Shown: positions 19,235-28,011 of the stretch, piece by piece | How the letters are laid out: each line of letters begins with the position of its first letter | Numbering within the stretch: the first letter of the stretch is position 1 | Assembly: GCF_030373245.1 (NCBI RefSeq) | Contig: NZ_JAUCZF010000005.1 | Span: 62,001-126,000 of the forward strand | Length of the DNA: 64,000 bases | Reading direction: 5' to 3' | Origin: Hydrogenophaga sp. | Lineage (GTDB): Bacteria; Pseudomonadota; Gammaproteobacteria; Burkholderiales; Burkholderiaceae_C | Translations under genes and position numbers: made by a program | The notes under the pieces: generated by a model | Told to the model about the DNA's origin: nothing | Seen by the model: the letters and a program-made list of their open reading frames with translations, nothing else | The model's database searches: none

Positions 19235-20868
19235 GTCGAATCCTTGGCGTCGGCGAGTGGGGGAATCAATGGCAGACGCAAGGTGAAGCAGCTGCCTTCT
19301 CCGGGTGTGGACGACACGCTGATGCTGCCGCCATGCAACTGGACTATCCGGCGGCATATCGACAGACCCAGGCCGGTGCCAGCGTACTGTCTTTTGTCGT
19401 GCAGGCGCTTGAACATGTCGAACACAGTGTTGAGTTTGTCTGGTGCGATACCGATACCGTTGTCTCGCACCGTCAGGCACAGGCTTTCCCCATCAATGTG
19501 GTGAGCGATGCACACGTCAGGCGGCAAGCCTGGGCGAACGAACTTCAGGGCATTGCTCACCAGGTTCTGCAGCGCAATGCGCGCCAGCGTCGGGTCGCAC
19601 CAGGCGGTGGGCAATGGGTCAACCCGCAACTTCCCCGACGAGCGCTCCAGAGCCAGGTGCAGGTCGGCGCGGACCTCAGCGACCAGGTGATTCAGGTCCA
19701 CCGGCTGGGGCTTGGCGGCCTGACTGTCCAGCCGCACGAATTCGAGCAGGTCGTCGAGAAGCCGTTCCATGCGCTGGCCACCGTTGTGCACGAACTCCAG
19801 GTAGCGACGCGATTTGCCGGGCCAGGCGATCGCGGGGTCGGTGGCCAGCAGGCCAGCGAAGTTGTTGATGGAGTTGATAGGTTCGCGCAAATCGTGCGAA
19901 ACGATGTGGATGAAGCGCTCCTGCTCCAGGGTGCGGCGCTCCAGCAAACGGAGCGTCTCATTGAGTTCGTCTTCGTCTTGCTTGCGCTGCTGCCTGTCCA
20001 GTACCCTAACGACCACACCCAGGATTTCGCCCTCGGCATCCCGGGCGGGCAGGTAGGCGACTTCCATGTGCCGCTTGCCCAGGCTTGGAAACTCGAACGT
20101 GGCTTCGTAGGTCACCATCTCACCGGCAAGCGCACGGTCGAGGTAGGGACGGATGGTGCGGTCAAAAACCTGCTCACCGGTCAACTCGGCGACATGGCGG
20201 CCAATGATGTCCTCTGGCGGCCGGTCCCAGTACTCCAGGTACACCGGGTTGACGAACTGGTATCGGTAGTCTCGGTCTACGAAAGACTTGAGATCACGCC
20301 CCGATGTCAGAAGGGCCTCGAACATCTGGTTGCGTCGCTGCATGTCGGCAGATTCGCGCCGAGCCTGTTCCCGCTGCAGCTGAAAGTGCTCCATCAGTTC
20401 GTTCACGAGGTTGGAGAGCAACTTCAGCGAGTCCCGCTGCATGGCGCTCAGCTCGCGAACCTCGGTATCGATGACGCAGACCGTGCCCAGCGCCAGGCCG
20501 TCGTCTGTCACGATCGGGGCGCCAGCGTAAAAGCGGATGGCTGGGTCTTGCTCCACCAGCGGGTTGCCCTGGAAGCGCTCGTCTGCGCGCGCATCGGGCA
20601 CCACCATGACATCGTTTGGCTGCAAGATGGCATGGGAGCAGAACGCGACTTCCCGCGACGTCTGCGGTGCGTTCAGCCCCAGCCTGGACTTGAACCATTG
20701 CCGATCTTCGTCGACAAGGGAAATGAGCGCGATGGGCGTGCCGCAGATGGACGCGGCCAGTGCGGTGATATCGTCAAACGCCTGTTGGGGCAGGCTGTCG
20801 AGTAAGCCAATGTTGCGAAGTCGAGCCAGGCGCTCGGTTTCGTTGGCGGGGAGGGCGGCGCTTCGCAT
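19231..20868 (-). CDS. GAF-PAS sensor histidine kinase
   Basis: The product is 545 aa with no membrane helix, so it should be a cytosolic sensor. A GAF domain covers about residues 20-165 and a PAS domain about 180-290. The HisKA segment has H325 in FIHIVSHDLREPINSINNF. The HATPase_c domain has N435/N439 in LQNLVSNALKF, DNGIGIAP at 469-476 and GTGLGLSI at 497-504. It overlaps the receiver gene by 4 nt, so they form a cognate pair. The ligand is unknown. The chromate transporter halves follow on the same strand. Confidence 0.92.
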   Translation of the reverse strand: MRSAALPANETERLARLRNIGLLDSLPQQAFDDITALAASICGTPIALISLVDEDRQWFKSRLGLNAPQTSREVAFCSHAILQPNDVMVVPDARADERFQGNPLVEQDPAIRFYAGAPIVTDDGLALGTVCVIDTEVRELSAMQRDSLKLLSNLVNELMEHFQLQREQARRESADMQRRNQMFEALLTSGRDLKSFVDRDYRYQFVNPVYLEYWDRPPEDIIGRHVAELTGEQVFDRTIRPYLDRALAGEMVTYEATFEFPSLGKRHMEVAYLPARDAEGEILGVVVRVLDRQQRKQDEDELNETLRLLERRTLEQERFIHIVSHDLREPINSINNFAGLLATDPAIAWPGKSRRYLEFVHNGGQRMERLLDDLLEFVRLDSQAAKPQPVDLNHLVAEVRADLHLALERSSGKLRVDPLPTAWCDPTLARIALQNLVSNALKFVRPGLPPDVCIAHHIDGESLCLTVRDNGIGIAPDKLNTVFDMFKRLHDKRQYAGTGLGLSICRRIVQLHGGSISVSSTPGEGSCFTLRLPLIPPLADAKDST

Positions 20869-20991
20869 GAGATAGCGAGATTCTAGTGAGTCCTTTCACT
20901 TTTTTCAGGCCGGCACACCGTCTTGGCTGCTGGCGGGCACCTTTTCCCATCTTGAGCGGGATCTCGCACAGATCGACAGCCCGATGTTGCC

Positions 20992-21735
20992 TCAGACCGA
21001 CATGCCGCCGGAGACTTCGATCACCGCGCCGTTGATGTAGCTGGCCTCGTCGCTCGCGAGGAAGGCGTAGACGTTGGCGATTTCTTCCGGCTGGCCCAGG
21101 CGGCGCAGCGGCACGCGATGTTCCATCTCCTGAATCACCTTGTCGGGGATCGTGCCGAGGATGGGGGTACTGATGAAGCCTGGTGCCACCGCGTTGACGC
21201 GCACGCCCTTGGGGCCGAGCTCGCGGCTCCAGGTCTTGGTGAACCCGATCACGCCGAACTTGCTGGCCGCGTAGTTGGTCTGGCCGAAGTTGCCGTAGAT
21301 GCCGACCACCGAACTGGCGTTGAGGATGACGCCGCTGCCTTGCGCGGTCATGGTGTCGGCCACGGCCTGGGCGCAGTGGAACACACCGCGCAGATTGACG
21401 TCGATCACGCGGTCGAACTGCTCCAGGGTCATCTTCTGCAGCCGCGCATCCTGTGTGATGCCGGCGTTGTTGACCAGCACGTCGATGCGACCGAAGCGCT
21501 CCTTCACCTGAGCGACCACCGCGTCGACCATCTCGCGTTGGGTCACGTCCATCACGAAACCGACCGCAACAGCCCCTTCGGCCTGGCAAAGCTTCAACGC
21601 CTCGTCCACCGCCGCCTGCTTCACGTCGCAGATGATGACGGTGGATCCTTCGCGGGCGAATTTGAGCGCAGTGGCCAGTCCAATGCCCTGGGCGGCGCCG
21701 GTGATGATGCTGATCTTGCCTTCGAGTCGTTTCAT
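20992..21735 (-). CDS. Short-chain dehydrogenase, FabG / acetoacetyl-CoA reductase-like
   Basis: The product is 247 aa of the classical SDR family. The cofactor motif TGAAQGIG is at residues 13-20, NNAG near 89, with the Ser-Tyr-Lys triad in NASSVVG and YAASKFG and the C-terminal [11 protein letters not shown]. Proteins like this reduce 3-oxoacyl-ACP or 3-oxoacyl-CoA with NADPH. Next to a FadJ-like protein and a thiolase, a CoA substrate is plausible but unproven. A terminator-like hairpin separates it from the upstream fadJ-like gene. Confidence 0.85.
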   Translation of the reverse strand: MKRLEGKISIITGAAQGIGLATALKFAREGSTVIICDVKQAAVDEALKLCQAEGAVAVGFVMDVTQREMVDAVVAQVKERFGRIDVLVNNAGITQDARLQKMTLEQFDRVIDVNLRGVFHCAQAVADTMTAQGSGVILNASSVVGIYGNFGQTNYAASKFGVIGFTKTWSRELGPKGVRVNAVAPGFISTPILGTIPDKVIQEMEHRVPLRRLGQPEEIANVYAFLASDEASYINGAVIEVSGGMSV

Positions 21736-21754
21736 GGTGTCGGTGGAGCGTTGG

Positions 21755-21790
21755 ACAAAACAAAGCCGGCGGGCTGGTGCAGCCGCCGGC
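21755..21790 (-). terminator. Intrinsic terminator-like hairpin after the fadJ-like gene
   Basis: Read on the minus strand, GCCGGCGG and CCGCCGGC form an 8-bp perfect stem with a 10-nt loop (arms 21765-21772 and 21783-21790). It is followed by the T-rich TTTGTTTTG. This lies between the fadJ-like stop and the SDR start. Confidence 0.6.
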
Positions 21791-21841
21791 GACTGAAGAG
21801 AAAAGTGTAGGGGCGTCGCCTTGCGGCGCCTTGACAGGGGG

Positions 21842-24001
21842 TCAGTACACAGGCCGGTGTTGGCGCAGGGAGGCCTTCACGGCATCGCCCAGCACAAAGC
21901 CGCTGCCGTAGCGAGCGGCCAGTTCGGCGCAGCGCTGTTCGAAGGCTTCAATGCCCTGTCCATAGATGAACTGCAGCGCGCCGCCGGTCCAGGCCGGGAA
22001 GCCGATGCCAAAGATGGAGCCGATGTTGCCGTCGTGCACGCTGGTCAGCACGCCTTCGGCCAGGCAGCGCGCGGTTTCCACCGCCTGGCGGTAGAGCAGG
22101 CGGTCTTTCACGTCCTGCAGATTCCACTCAACACCGGGCTTCTCGAACAGGGTTTTGAGCTCGGGCCACAGGTGTTTCTTGCCGCCTTCGGGGTAGTCGT
22201 AGAAACCACCATCGGCTGCGCGGCCACTGCGGTGGTGTTGCTTGACCATGCGCTCGACCAGCGTCTCGCCAGGTGTGGCCACGTACTGTCTGCCTTCCTT
22301 CTGGAAGTCGATGCGGGTCTGCTCCAGCACGTGCACCGAGAGGCTGAGTGCGGTTTCGTCCAGCACCGCCAGCGGCCCGACCGGCATTCCGGCCTGCATG
22401 GCGGCGTTTTCGATCACTGGCGCCGGGATGCCTTCGCCCAGCATGGCCGCACCTTCCATGACGAAGGTGCCAAAGGTGCGGCTGGTGTAGAAGCCTCGCG
22501 AGTCGTTGACGACGATGGGCAGCTTGCCCAGGGCCTGCACGTAGTCGTAGGCGCGGGCCACCGTTTCGTCGTCTGTGTCCTTGCCGCGGATGATCTCCAC
22601 GAGCTTCATCTTGTCCACCGGGCTGAAGAAGTGGATGCCGACGTATTTCTGTGGTTTGTTGCTGGCCTGCGCCAGGCCGCTGATGGGCAGGGTGGAGGTG
22701 TTGCTGGCGAAAAAGCCCCCCTCGGCCAGCATGGGCTCGGCTTCCTTCGTCACCATGGCTTTGAGCTCGCGCTGCTCGAACACGGCTTCGATGATCAGGT
22801 CGCAGCCCTGCAGGTCGGTGGCGCTCGCGGTGGGGGTGATGAGGCTCAGGATGCCTTGCTGCTTCTCGGTGGACATCTGGTCCTTGTCGACCCGCTTCTG
22901 CGTGAGCCTGGTGGTGTAGCTCTTGCCTTTCTCGGCGGCTTCGATGCTCACGTCCTTGAGCACGGTGGCGATGCCTTTGGTGGCCTGCGCGTAGGCGATG
23001 CCCGAGCCCATCATCCCAGCGCCGAGCACACCCACCTTCTTCGGCTGGTAACGCGGCACGTCCTTCGGCCTCGACTGGCCGCCCTTGATGGCGTTCAGGT
23101 TGAAGAAGAAGGTGTTGATCATGTTGCGCGCCACGCCGCCGGTCATCAGCCCGGCCAGGTAACGGCTTTCCACGCGCATCGCGGTCTCGAAATCGAGCAT
23201 CGCGCCCTCGACCATGGCGGCCAGCGCGGCTTCGGGCGCGGGGTAGAGGCCGCGCGTCTTCTGCTTGAGCACGGCCGGCGCCACCGTCAGCATGCCGGCG
23301 ATCTTGGGGTTGCTGGGCGTACCGCCGGGCATCTTGTAATCCTTGCGGTCCCAGACGTGTTGCGCCGCTTCTGGCTTGCCTTGCGCGGCCTCGATGAAGG
23401 CGAGCGCCCTGGGCATCAGCTCCTCGGGCGCTGCCACCAGCTCGTGCACCACGCCGATCTTCATGGCTTCTTCGGGCCCGAACAGCTTGCTCTCCAGGAT
23501 ATAAGGCTGCGCGGCCATCAGGCCGAGCACGCGGGTCATCTTGGTGATGCCTCCGCCGCCGGGGATCAGGCCCAGCGTGATTTCGGGCAGACCGAACTGC
23601 ACCTTTGGGTTGTTCACCGCGATGCGGTGGTGGCCGACGAGCGCCACCTCCCAGCCTCCGCCGAGTGCCGCGCCGTTGAGGCAGCTCACCACGGGCACAC
23701 CTTGTGTTTCGATGGTCCGGAAGTTCTTCTTGATGCGCTCGATCTCTTTGAAAACGCGCGGGCCATCGGCTTCAGTGGAGCGCATCACACCTTTGAGGTC
23801 GGCCCCGGCAAAGAAGGTGCTCTTGGCCGAGGCCAGAACGATGCCCTTGAGCTGGGCCTTGTCGCGCGACACCTGCGCTGCGATCGCGTCCAGGTCGTTC
23901 TGCCATTGCAGGCACATGGTGTTGACCGGCGAGCCCTGCTCGTCAAAGGTGATGGTGGCGATGCCGTTGGCGAGTTCGTAGCGGATGGTTTTGCTGATCA
24001 T
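21842..24001 (-). CDS. fadJ: Multifunctional fatty-acid oxidation protein (FadJ/FadB-like)
   Basis: The product is 719 aa and fuses an enoyl-CoA hydratase to a 3-hydroxyacyl-CoA dehydrogenase. The hydratase part (about 1-190) carries FAGADLKG and both catalytic Glu residues, in GGGWEVAL and GLPEITLG. The NAD domain begins [14 protein letters not shown] near residue 320, with the catalytic His in [11 protein letters not shown], followed by two C-terminal helical domains. It carries out hydration and oxidation in beta-oxidation. The start is ATG 24001; upstream codons run through a repeat. The thiolase just upstream completes the cycle. fadJ versus fadB is not settled. Confidence 0.9.
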   Translation of the reverse strand: MISKTIRYELANGIATITFDEQGSPVNTMCLQWQNDLDAIAAQVSRDKAQLKGIVLASAKSTFFAGADLKGVMRSTEADGPRVFKEIERIKKNFRTIETQGVPVVSCLNGAALGGGWEVALVGHHRIAVNNPKVQFGLPEITLGLIPGGGGITKMTRVLGLMAAQPYILESKLFGPEEAMKIGVVHELVAAPEELMPRALAFIEAAQGKPEAAQHVWDRKDYKMPGGTPSNPKIAGMLTVAPAVLKQKTRGLYPAPEAALAAMVEGAMLDFETAMRVESRYLAGLMTGGVARNMINTFFFNLNAIKGGQSRPKDVPRYQPKKVGVLGAGMMGSGIAYAQATKGIATVLKDVSIEAAEKGKSYTTRLTQKRVDKDQMSTEKQQGILSLITPTASATDLQGCDLIIEAVFEQRELKAMVTKEAEPMLAEGGFFASNTSTLPISGLAQASNKPQKYVGIHFFSPVDKMKLVEIIRGKDTDDETVARAYDYVQALGKLPIVVNDSRGFYTSRTFGTFVMEGAAMLGEGIPAPVIENAAMQAGMPVGPLAVLDETALSLSVHVLEQTRIDFQKEGRQYVATPGETLVERMVKQHHRSGRAADGGFYDYPEGGKKHLWPELKTLFEKPGVEWNLQDVKDRLLYRQAVETARCLAEGVLTSVHDGNIGSIFGIGFPAWTGGALQFIYGQGIEAFEQRCAELAARYGSGFVLGDAVKASLRQHRPVY

Positions 24002-24033
24002 TTCGTTCTCCACGGGTGCTTTTCCAGAAACAC

Positions 24034-24107
24034 CGCGGAACCGGCTTTGCCGGGCCGCTGGTGTTGCCCCTTCTAGGGGTGACGCGCAAAGCGCGGCGCG
24101 GGGGTGG
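24034..24107 (-). repeat. Comamonadaceae-type intergenic palindromic repeat, copy 2
   Basis: This lies between the thiolase and fadJ-like genes, in inverted orientation relative to 11408-11480. On the minus strand it reads CCCCCGCGCCGCGC, a CCCCTAGAAGGGG hairpin core, then GCGGCCCGGC-AAA-GCCGG. It may add RNA secondary structure inside the thiolase-fadJ transcript. Assignment to a widespread family is from memory. Confidence 0.55.
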
Positions 24108-24111
24108 GTCG

Positions 24112-25317
24112 TCAGACCCTTTCGATGATTGTCGCGATGCCCATGCCGCCGCCGACGCACAAAGTCGCCAATCCGTAGCGTTTGCCCGTGCGGTGCAACT
24201 CGTCGATCAGCGTGTTCAGGATCATCGCGCCGGTCGCACCCAGCGGATGTCCCATGGCGATCGCGCCGCCGTTGACGTTGACCTTTTCATGCGGCACACC
24301 CATCTCCTGCATGAACTTCATGGGCACGGCGGCGAATGCCTCGTTGACCTCGAACAGGTCGATCTGGTCGATGGTCAGGCCCGCCTTGGTCAGCGCCTTG
24401 CGCGCGGCCGGCATGGGGCCGGTGAGCATGATGGTGGGGTCGGCGCCTGAGAGGGCGACCGCCACGATGCGCGCGCGCGGCGTGAAGCCGTGCGTCTTGC
24501 CTGCGCTTTCGCTGCCGATCAGGATGGCCGCCGCGCCGTCTACGATACCCGACGAGTTGCCGGCGTGGTGCACGTGGTGGATGCGTTCGACCTGTGGATA
24601 GCGCTGCAGCGCGACCGCATCGAAGCCCATGGCGCCGAGTTGTTCAAAAGCGGGCTTGAGGCCCGCCAGGCCTTGCATCGTGGTGTTCGGTTTGATGAAC
24701 TCGTCCTGGTCGAGGATGGTCTGGCCCAGCGCGTCCTTCACCGCCACCACCGAACCATTGAAGTACCCGTCGGCTCGGGCCGCGGTGGCCCGCCTCTGCG
24801 ATTCAAGCGCAAATGCGTCCACGTCGTCGCGTGAAAAGCCGTTGAGGGTGGCGATCAGATCGGCGCCGATGCCTTGCGGCACAAACAGGGTGGCGCTGTT
24901 GGTTTCCGGGTCCTGCGCCCAGGCGCCGCCGTCCGAGCCAATCGGAACGCGGCTCATGCTCTCCACGCCGCCGGCGACCACAAGGTCTTCCCAGCCGCTC
25001 CTGACCTTCATCGCAGCCATGTTCACCGCCTCCAGGCCCGAGGCGCAAAAGCGGTTGAGCTGCACGCCTGAACAGCGCCAGTCCCAACCCGCCTTGAGCG
25101 CGGCCACCTTGGGCAGCACCGAACCCTGCTCGCCAATCGGCGAGACCACGCCCATGACCACATCGTCCACCGCGGCGGTGTCCAGGTCGTTGCGGCGCTG
25201 CAGTTCGCTCAACAGGCCCGCGAGCAGGTTCACCGGCTTCACCTCGTGCAGGCTGCCGTCTTTCTTGCCCTTGCCACGCGGCGTTCGGATGGCGTCATAG
25301 ATGAAGGCTTCGGGCAT
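24112..25317 (-). CDS. Acetyl-CoA C-acyltransferase (thiolase, FadI/FadA-like)
   Basis: The product is 401 aa of the degradative thiolase family. The nucleophile is C91 in [13 protein letters not shown]. The C-terminal [16 protein letters not shown] holds the catalytic His, and [10 protein letters not shown] holds the second Cys. It cleaves 3-oxoacyl-CoA to acetyl-CoA and a shortened acyl-CoA. It lies upstream of the fadJ-like gene on the same strand with a repeat in the 110-nt gap. ATG 25317 gives the standard [21 protein letters not shown] start; codons further upstream are rejected. Confidence 0.93.
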   Translation of the reverse strand: MPEAFIYDAIRTPRGKGKKDGSLHEVKPVNLLAGLLSELQRRNDLDTAAVDDVVMGVVSPIGEQGSVLPKVAALKAGWDWRCSGVQLNRFCASGLEAVNMAAMKVRSGWEDLVVAGGVESMSRVPIGSDGGAWAQDPETNSATLFVPQGIGADLIATLNGFSRDDVDAFALESQRRATAARADGYFNGSVVAVKDALGQTILDQDEFIKPNTTMQGLAGLKPAFEQLGAMGFDAVALQRYPQVERIHHVHHAGNSSGIVDGAAAILIGSESAGKTHGFTPRARIVAVALSGADPTIMLTGPMPAARKALTKAGLTIDQIDLFEVNEAFAAVPMKFMQEMGVPHEKVNVNGGAIAMGHPLGATGAMILNTLIDELHRTGKRYGLATLCVGGGMGIATIIERV

Positions 25318-25365
25318 GGCTGGTCTCCAGGGCAACGGTTCGAGGGGTACAAATCAGTATAGACT

Positions 25366-25378
25366 TTTGCCAAGCAAA
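25366..25378. promoter_or_regulatory. Inverted repeat in the divergent thiolase/ACAD promoter region
   Basis: TTTGC-CAA-GCAAA is a perfect 5-bp inverted repeat in the 105-nt gap between the divergent thiolase and acyl-CoA dehydrogenase genes. It lies next to TATACT (minus strand). Its placement suggests a shared operator for a fatty-acid-responsive regulator of TetR type. This is inference from position only. Confidence 0.35.
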
Positions 25379-25422
25379 CGCTTTGTGTAAATCTCTTCCC
25401 TCACGTCCGATAGGTGACAGCC

Positions 25423-26586
25423 ATGATTCCACGCACCCTGTTCAATGCCGACCACGAAGCCTTCCGCGACAGCTTTCGCCGTTTCATGGACAAGGAAATC
25501 GCCCCGTTCCACGAAGCCTGGGAGGAGCAGGGTTATGTGGACCGCGAGGTGTGGCGAAAGGCTGGCGCCAATGGCTTTCTCTGCATGACCATGCCCGAGG
25601 CACACGGCGGGGCGGGCGCAGACAAGCTGTATTCGGTGGTGCAGATGGAGGAGCTGGCGCGCGGCGGCTTCACCGGCATCGGCTACGGGCTGCACAGCGA
25701 GATCGTGGCACCCTACATCCTGCACTACGGCACCGAGGCGCAAAAGTCGAAGTACTTGCCGCTGCTCGCCAGCGGCGACATGGTGGGCGCCATCGCCATG
25801 AGCGAGCCCGCGGCGGGTAGCGATCTGCAAGGCGTGAAGACCACGGCCATTCAGCAGGCCGATGGCAGTTACCTGCTCAACGGCAGCAAGACCTTCATCA
25901 CCAACGGCTGGCACGCCGACCTGGTGATCGTGGTCGCCAAGACCAACCCGGCAGCGGGCGCCAAGGGGACCAGCCTGTTCCTGCTGGAGAGCGGTACGCC
26001 GGGGTTCGGGAAGGGCAAGCGTTTGAAGAAGCTGGGGCTAAAAGCGCAGGACACCAGCGAGCTGTTCTTCGACAACGTGAAGTTGCCTGCCGAGCAACTG
26101 CTGGGGGGCGCAGCCCAGGAAAATCGCGGCTTCGTGTGCCTCATGGAGCAGCTCCCGTGGGAGCGGCTGCAGATCGCGATCGGCGCGGTGTCGGCCGCGC
26201 AGGCCGCGATCGACTGGACGGTGGACTACGTCAAGGAACGCAAGGTGTTTGGCCAGGCGGTGGGTGCGTTTCAGCACACGCGCTACCAGCTCGCCGAGCT
26301 GCAAACCCAGGTGCAGGTGGCGCGGGTGTTCGTGGACAAGTGCTGCGACCTGGTCAGTGCCGATCAGCTCGACACCGCCACGGCAAGCATGGCCAAATAC
26401 TGGTGCAGCGACCTGCAATGCCAGGTGATGGACGCCTGTGTGCAGCTGTTTGGTGGCTACGGCTACATGTGGGAGTACCCGATCACCCGCGCCTATGCCG
26501 ACGCGCGCGTGCAGCGCATTTACGGCGGTACGAACGAAATCATGAAAGAGGTGATTTCGCGCAGCATGGGGCTGGGCGGGCGCTGA
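25423..26586 (+). CDS. Acyl-CoA dehydrogenase, LCAD/IVD-like
   Basis: The product is 387 aa with the full ACAD fold: AMSEPAAGSDL for FAD/substrate contact, KTFITNGWHADL, and LFGGYGYMWEYPITR near the end. The usual MCAD catalytic Glu position reads YGGTNEIM (Gly). Instead E242 in CLMEQLPWERL sits where LCAD and isovaleryl-CoA dehydrogenase carry their base. So the enzyme should oxidise long-chain or branched acyl-CoA. It is divergent from the thiolase-fadJ unit. ATG 25423 is preferred over the GTG at 25414. Confidence 0.9.
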   Translation: MIPRTLFNADHEAFRDSFRRFMDKEIAPFHEAWEEQGYVDREVWRKAGANGFLCMTMPEAHGGAGADKLYSVVQMEELARGGFTGIGYGLHSEIVAPYILHYGTEAQKSKYLPLLASGDMVGAIAMSEPAAGSDLQGVKTTAIQQADGSYLLNGSKTFITNGWHADLVIVVAKTNPAAGAKGTSLFLLESGTPGFGKGKRLKKLGLKAQDTSELFFDNVKLPAEQLLGGAAQENRGFVCLMEQLPWERLQIAIGAVSAAQAAIDWTVDYVKERKVFGQAVGAFQHTRYQLAELQTQVQVARVFVDKCCDLVSADQLDTATASMAKYWCSDLQCQVMDACVQLFGGYGYMWEYPITRAYADARVQRIYGGTNEIMKEVISRSMGLGGR

Positions 26587-26621
26587 TCGGTGCTGACCGA
26601 GCGCCCCCTCGCTGGCGAGGC

Positions 26622-27302
26622 TCAGAGGTCGATGACCTGACCCCAGGGCAGGCCCGGCGCGGCTTCGTGGTCGGCCAGCAGAAATGCGCGCCTGGGGTGT
26701 TCGCCGGCTTCGGTGAGCAGTTCGCGCAGCAATCGCGTCGAGGGTGCGTCCAGCGCGGCAAAAGCCTGGTCAATCAGCGTGAGCGGCGCGCCTGAGGCCA
26801 TGGCGGCGCTCAGCCAAACCTTGCGCTTGCTGCCCGCTGAAAGCATGTAGAGCGGTTTGTCCAGGTGTGGCGTCAGACCCAAGGCCTCGGCCAGATCGTG
26901 GGCGATTGCAGGCTCGAAGCCGGGGTGATGCTCGGGCTGAGTGGCCAAAAAAGCACGGGCGCTCACGGCATCGAACGTGTCGGTGGTGGGATCGATCCAG
27001 AACACGCGCGCCTGGTAGGCCTCGCGGTCCGCCGCCAAGCTCACATCATCGACCGACACGCTGCCTGTGTGGCTGGCGTGCTCACCGGCGAGCAGCGCGA
27101 GCAGCGTGCTCTTGCCGCAGCCATCGTCGCCACACACCGCGTGCAGACCGGGTCTGAGCGTGATCGTCAGGCCATCGAACAGCGGTGGCTGGCCAGGCCA
27201 CGCAAACCGTAGGTTCTGGACCTGCAGCACGGCTGTGCTAGGCGCGTCAGGGGACTTGGGCAAGGGCAGGCTTTCAGCGTCGGGCGCAGGTGGTCGGGGC
27301 AC
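26622..27302 (-). CDS. ABC ATPase-like protein with altered catalytic residues
   Basis: The product is 226 aa. Walker A GDDGCGKS is intact at residues 58-65 and the H-loop H212 is present. The Q-loop position reads D104 (FWIDP), the signature is LSAGSKRK at 154-161, and Walker B reads LTLIDQ with D178 followed by Gln179 where a catalytic Glu is expected. It may bind ATP but hydrolyse it poorly. No permease is adjacent. It starts 9 nt after the gspB stop on the same strand, so it is probably the last gene of the bactofilin-gspA-gspB operon. The function is unknown. Confidence 0.8.
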   Translation of the reverse strand: MPRPPAPDAESLPLPKSPDAPSTAVLQVQNLRFAWPGQPPLFDGLTITLRPGLHAVCGDDGCGKSTLLALLAGEHASHTGSVSVDDVSLAADREAYQARVFWIDPTTDTFDAVSARAFLATQPEHHPGFEPAIAHDLAEALGLTPHLDKPLYMLSAGSKRKVWLSAAMASGAPLTLIDQAFAALDAPSTRLLRELLTEAGEHPRRAFLLADHEAAPGLPWGQVIDL

Positions 27303-27311
27303 GATGTGGCC

Positions 27312-28001
27312 CTAGTAGCCGATGCGGTACCGCATGCCCTGGTGGTTGAGCACGGCCGAGCGCTGTTCGATGGTTTCGAGCTTGAGGCCGGGACTGATTT
27401 CGCCACCTTCCTGCACCACCTTGCCATTGACGATGAGCATGCGGTGGGCCGGATTTTGCGAGTAGGTGGAGCCGCTCACGTTGACAGCAGGCAGCCGCGC
27501 ACGCACATCCGGCGCGAGCTCGGCGAAGCTGCGCACCGGGTTGGTGGCGACGACGGCCGGGGCTGCCGGAGCCACATCGGCAGGAGCAGTGGCGGCAGCC
27601 GGCACCGTCGGGTTCACCGGCTCAGCGGGACGATCAGCAGCAGGTTCGGTTGGTCGGGGCGGGCGCGGCGGCTCGGGCGCCAGGATGGGCAGCGCGGGCG
27701 GGGTGGCTTGCTGAGCAGCAGGCGTGGGCTCGGGCGGCACCGCGGCGGGGGGGGCGGCCGGAGCGATCTCGGCCGGGGCCAACTGCAGAGGCGCGTCTCG
27801 CGAGGCGCCTTGCCACCACCACAGTCCCAGGCCACCTGTAAGCAAGAGGGCCAGTCCGATCAGGCTGGCCGGCAGCCAGCGCCTGGGTCGCCCGGGCTCC
27901 GGGCGATCCAGCGTGGGCGCGCTGCGGGTATGCAAGCCCGGGATGTGGCCGCGCTCCCGTTCGGCGTCGGCCCGCTTGAGTGCGTCAAGGATGTAAGACA
28001 T
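27312..28001 (-). CDS. gspB: Type II secretion assembly protein GspB
   Basis: The product is 229 aa. The N-terminus MSYILDALKRADAERERG is the GspB hallmark. A membrane helix lies at residues 43-63, then a long Pro/Ala-rich linker spanning the periplasm (about 70-150), and a C-terminal GspB domain (AHRMLIVNGKVVQEGGEISPGL). GspB partners the ATPase GspA to bring the secretin through the peptidoglycan. gspA lies 10 nt upstream. The main gsp operon is not in the window. Confidence 0.9.
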   Translation of the reverse strand: MSYILDALKRADAERERGHIPGLHTRSAPTLDRPEPGRPRRWLPASLIGLALLLTGGLGLWWWQGASRDAPLQLAPAEIAPAAPPAAVPPEPTPAAQQATPPALPILAPEPPRPPRPTEPAADRPAEPVNPTVPAAATAPADVAPAAPAVVATNPVRSFAELAPDVRARLPAVNVSGSTYSQNPAHRMLIVNGKVVQEGGEISPGLKLETIEQRSAVLNHQGMRYRIGY

Positions 28002-28011
28002 GGCGGGGCTT

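Noticed and set aside
23541-23981. Long open frames on the plus strand across the fadJ-like gene (also 21821-24076)
   Set aside because: They are shadows of a strongly coding, motif-complete minus-strand gene; GC-rich DNA leaves the opposite frames open.
27466-27996. Gly/Ala-rich plus-strand frames opposite gspB
   Set aside because: They arise from the Pro/Ala-rich linker of GspB read backwards.
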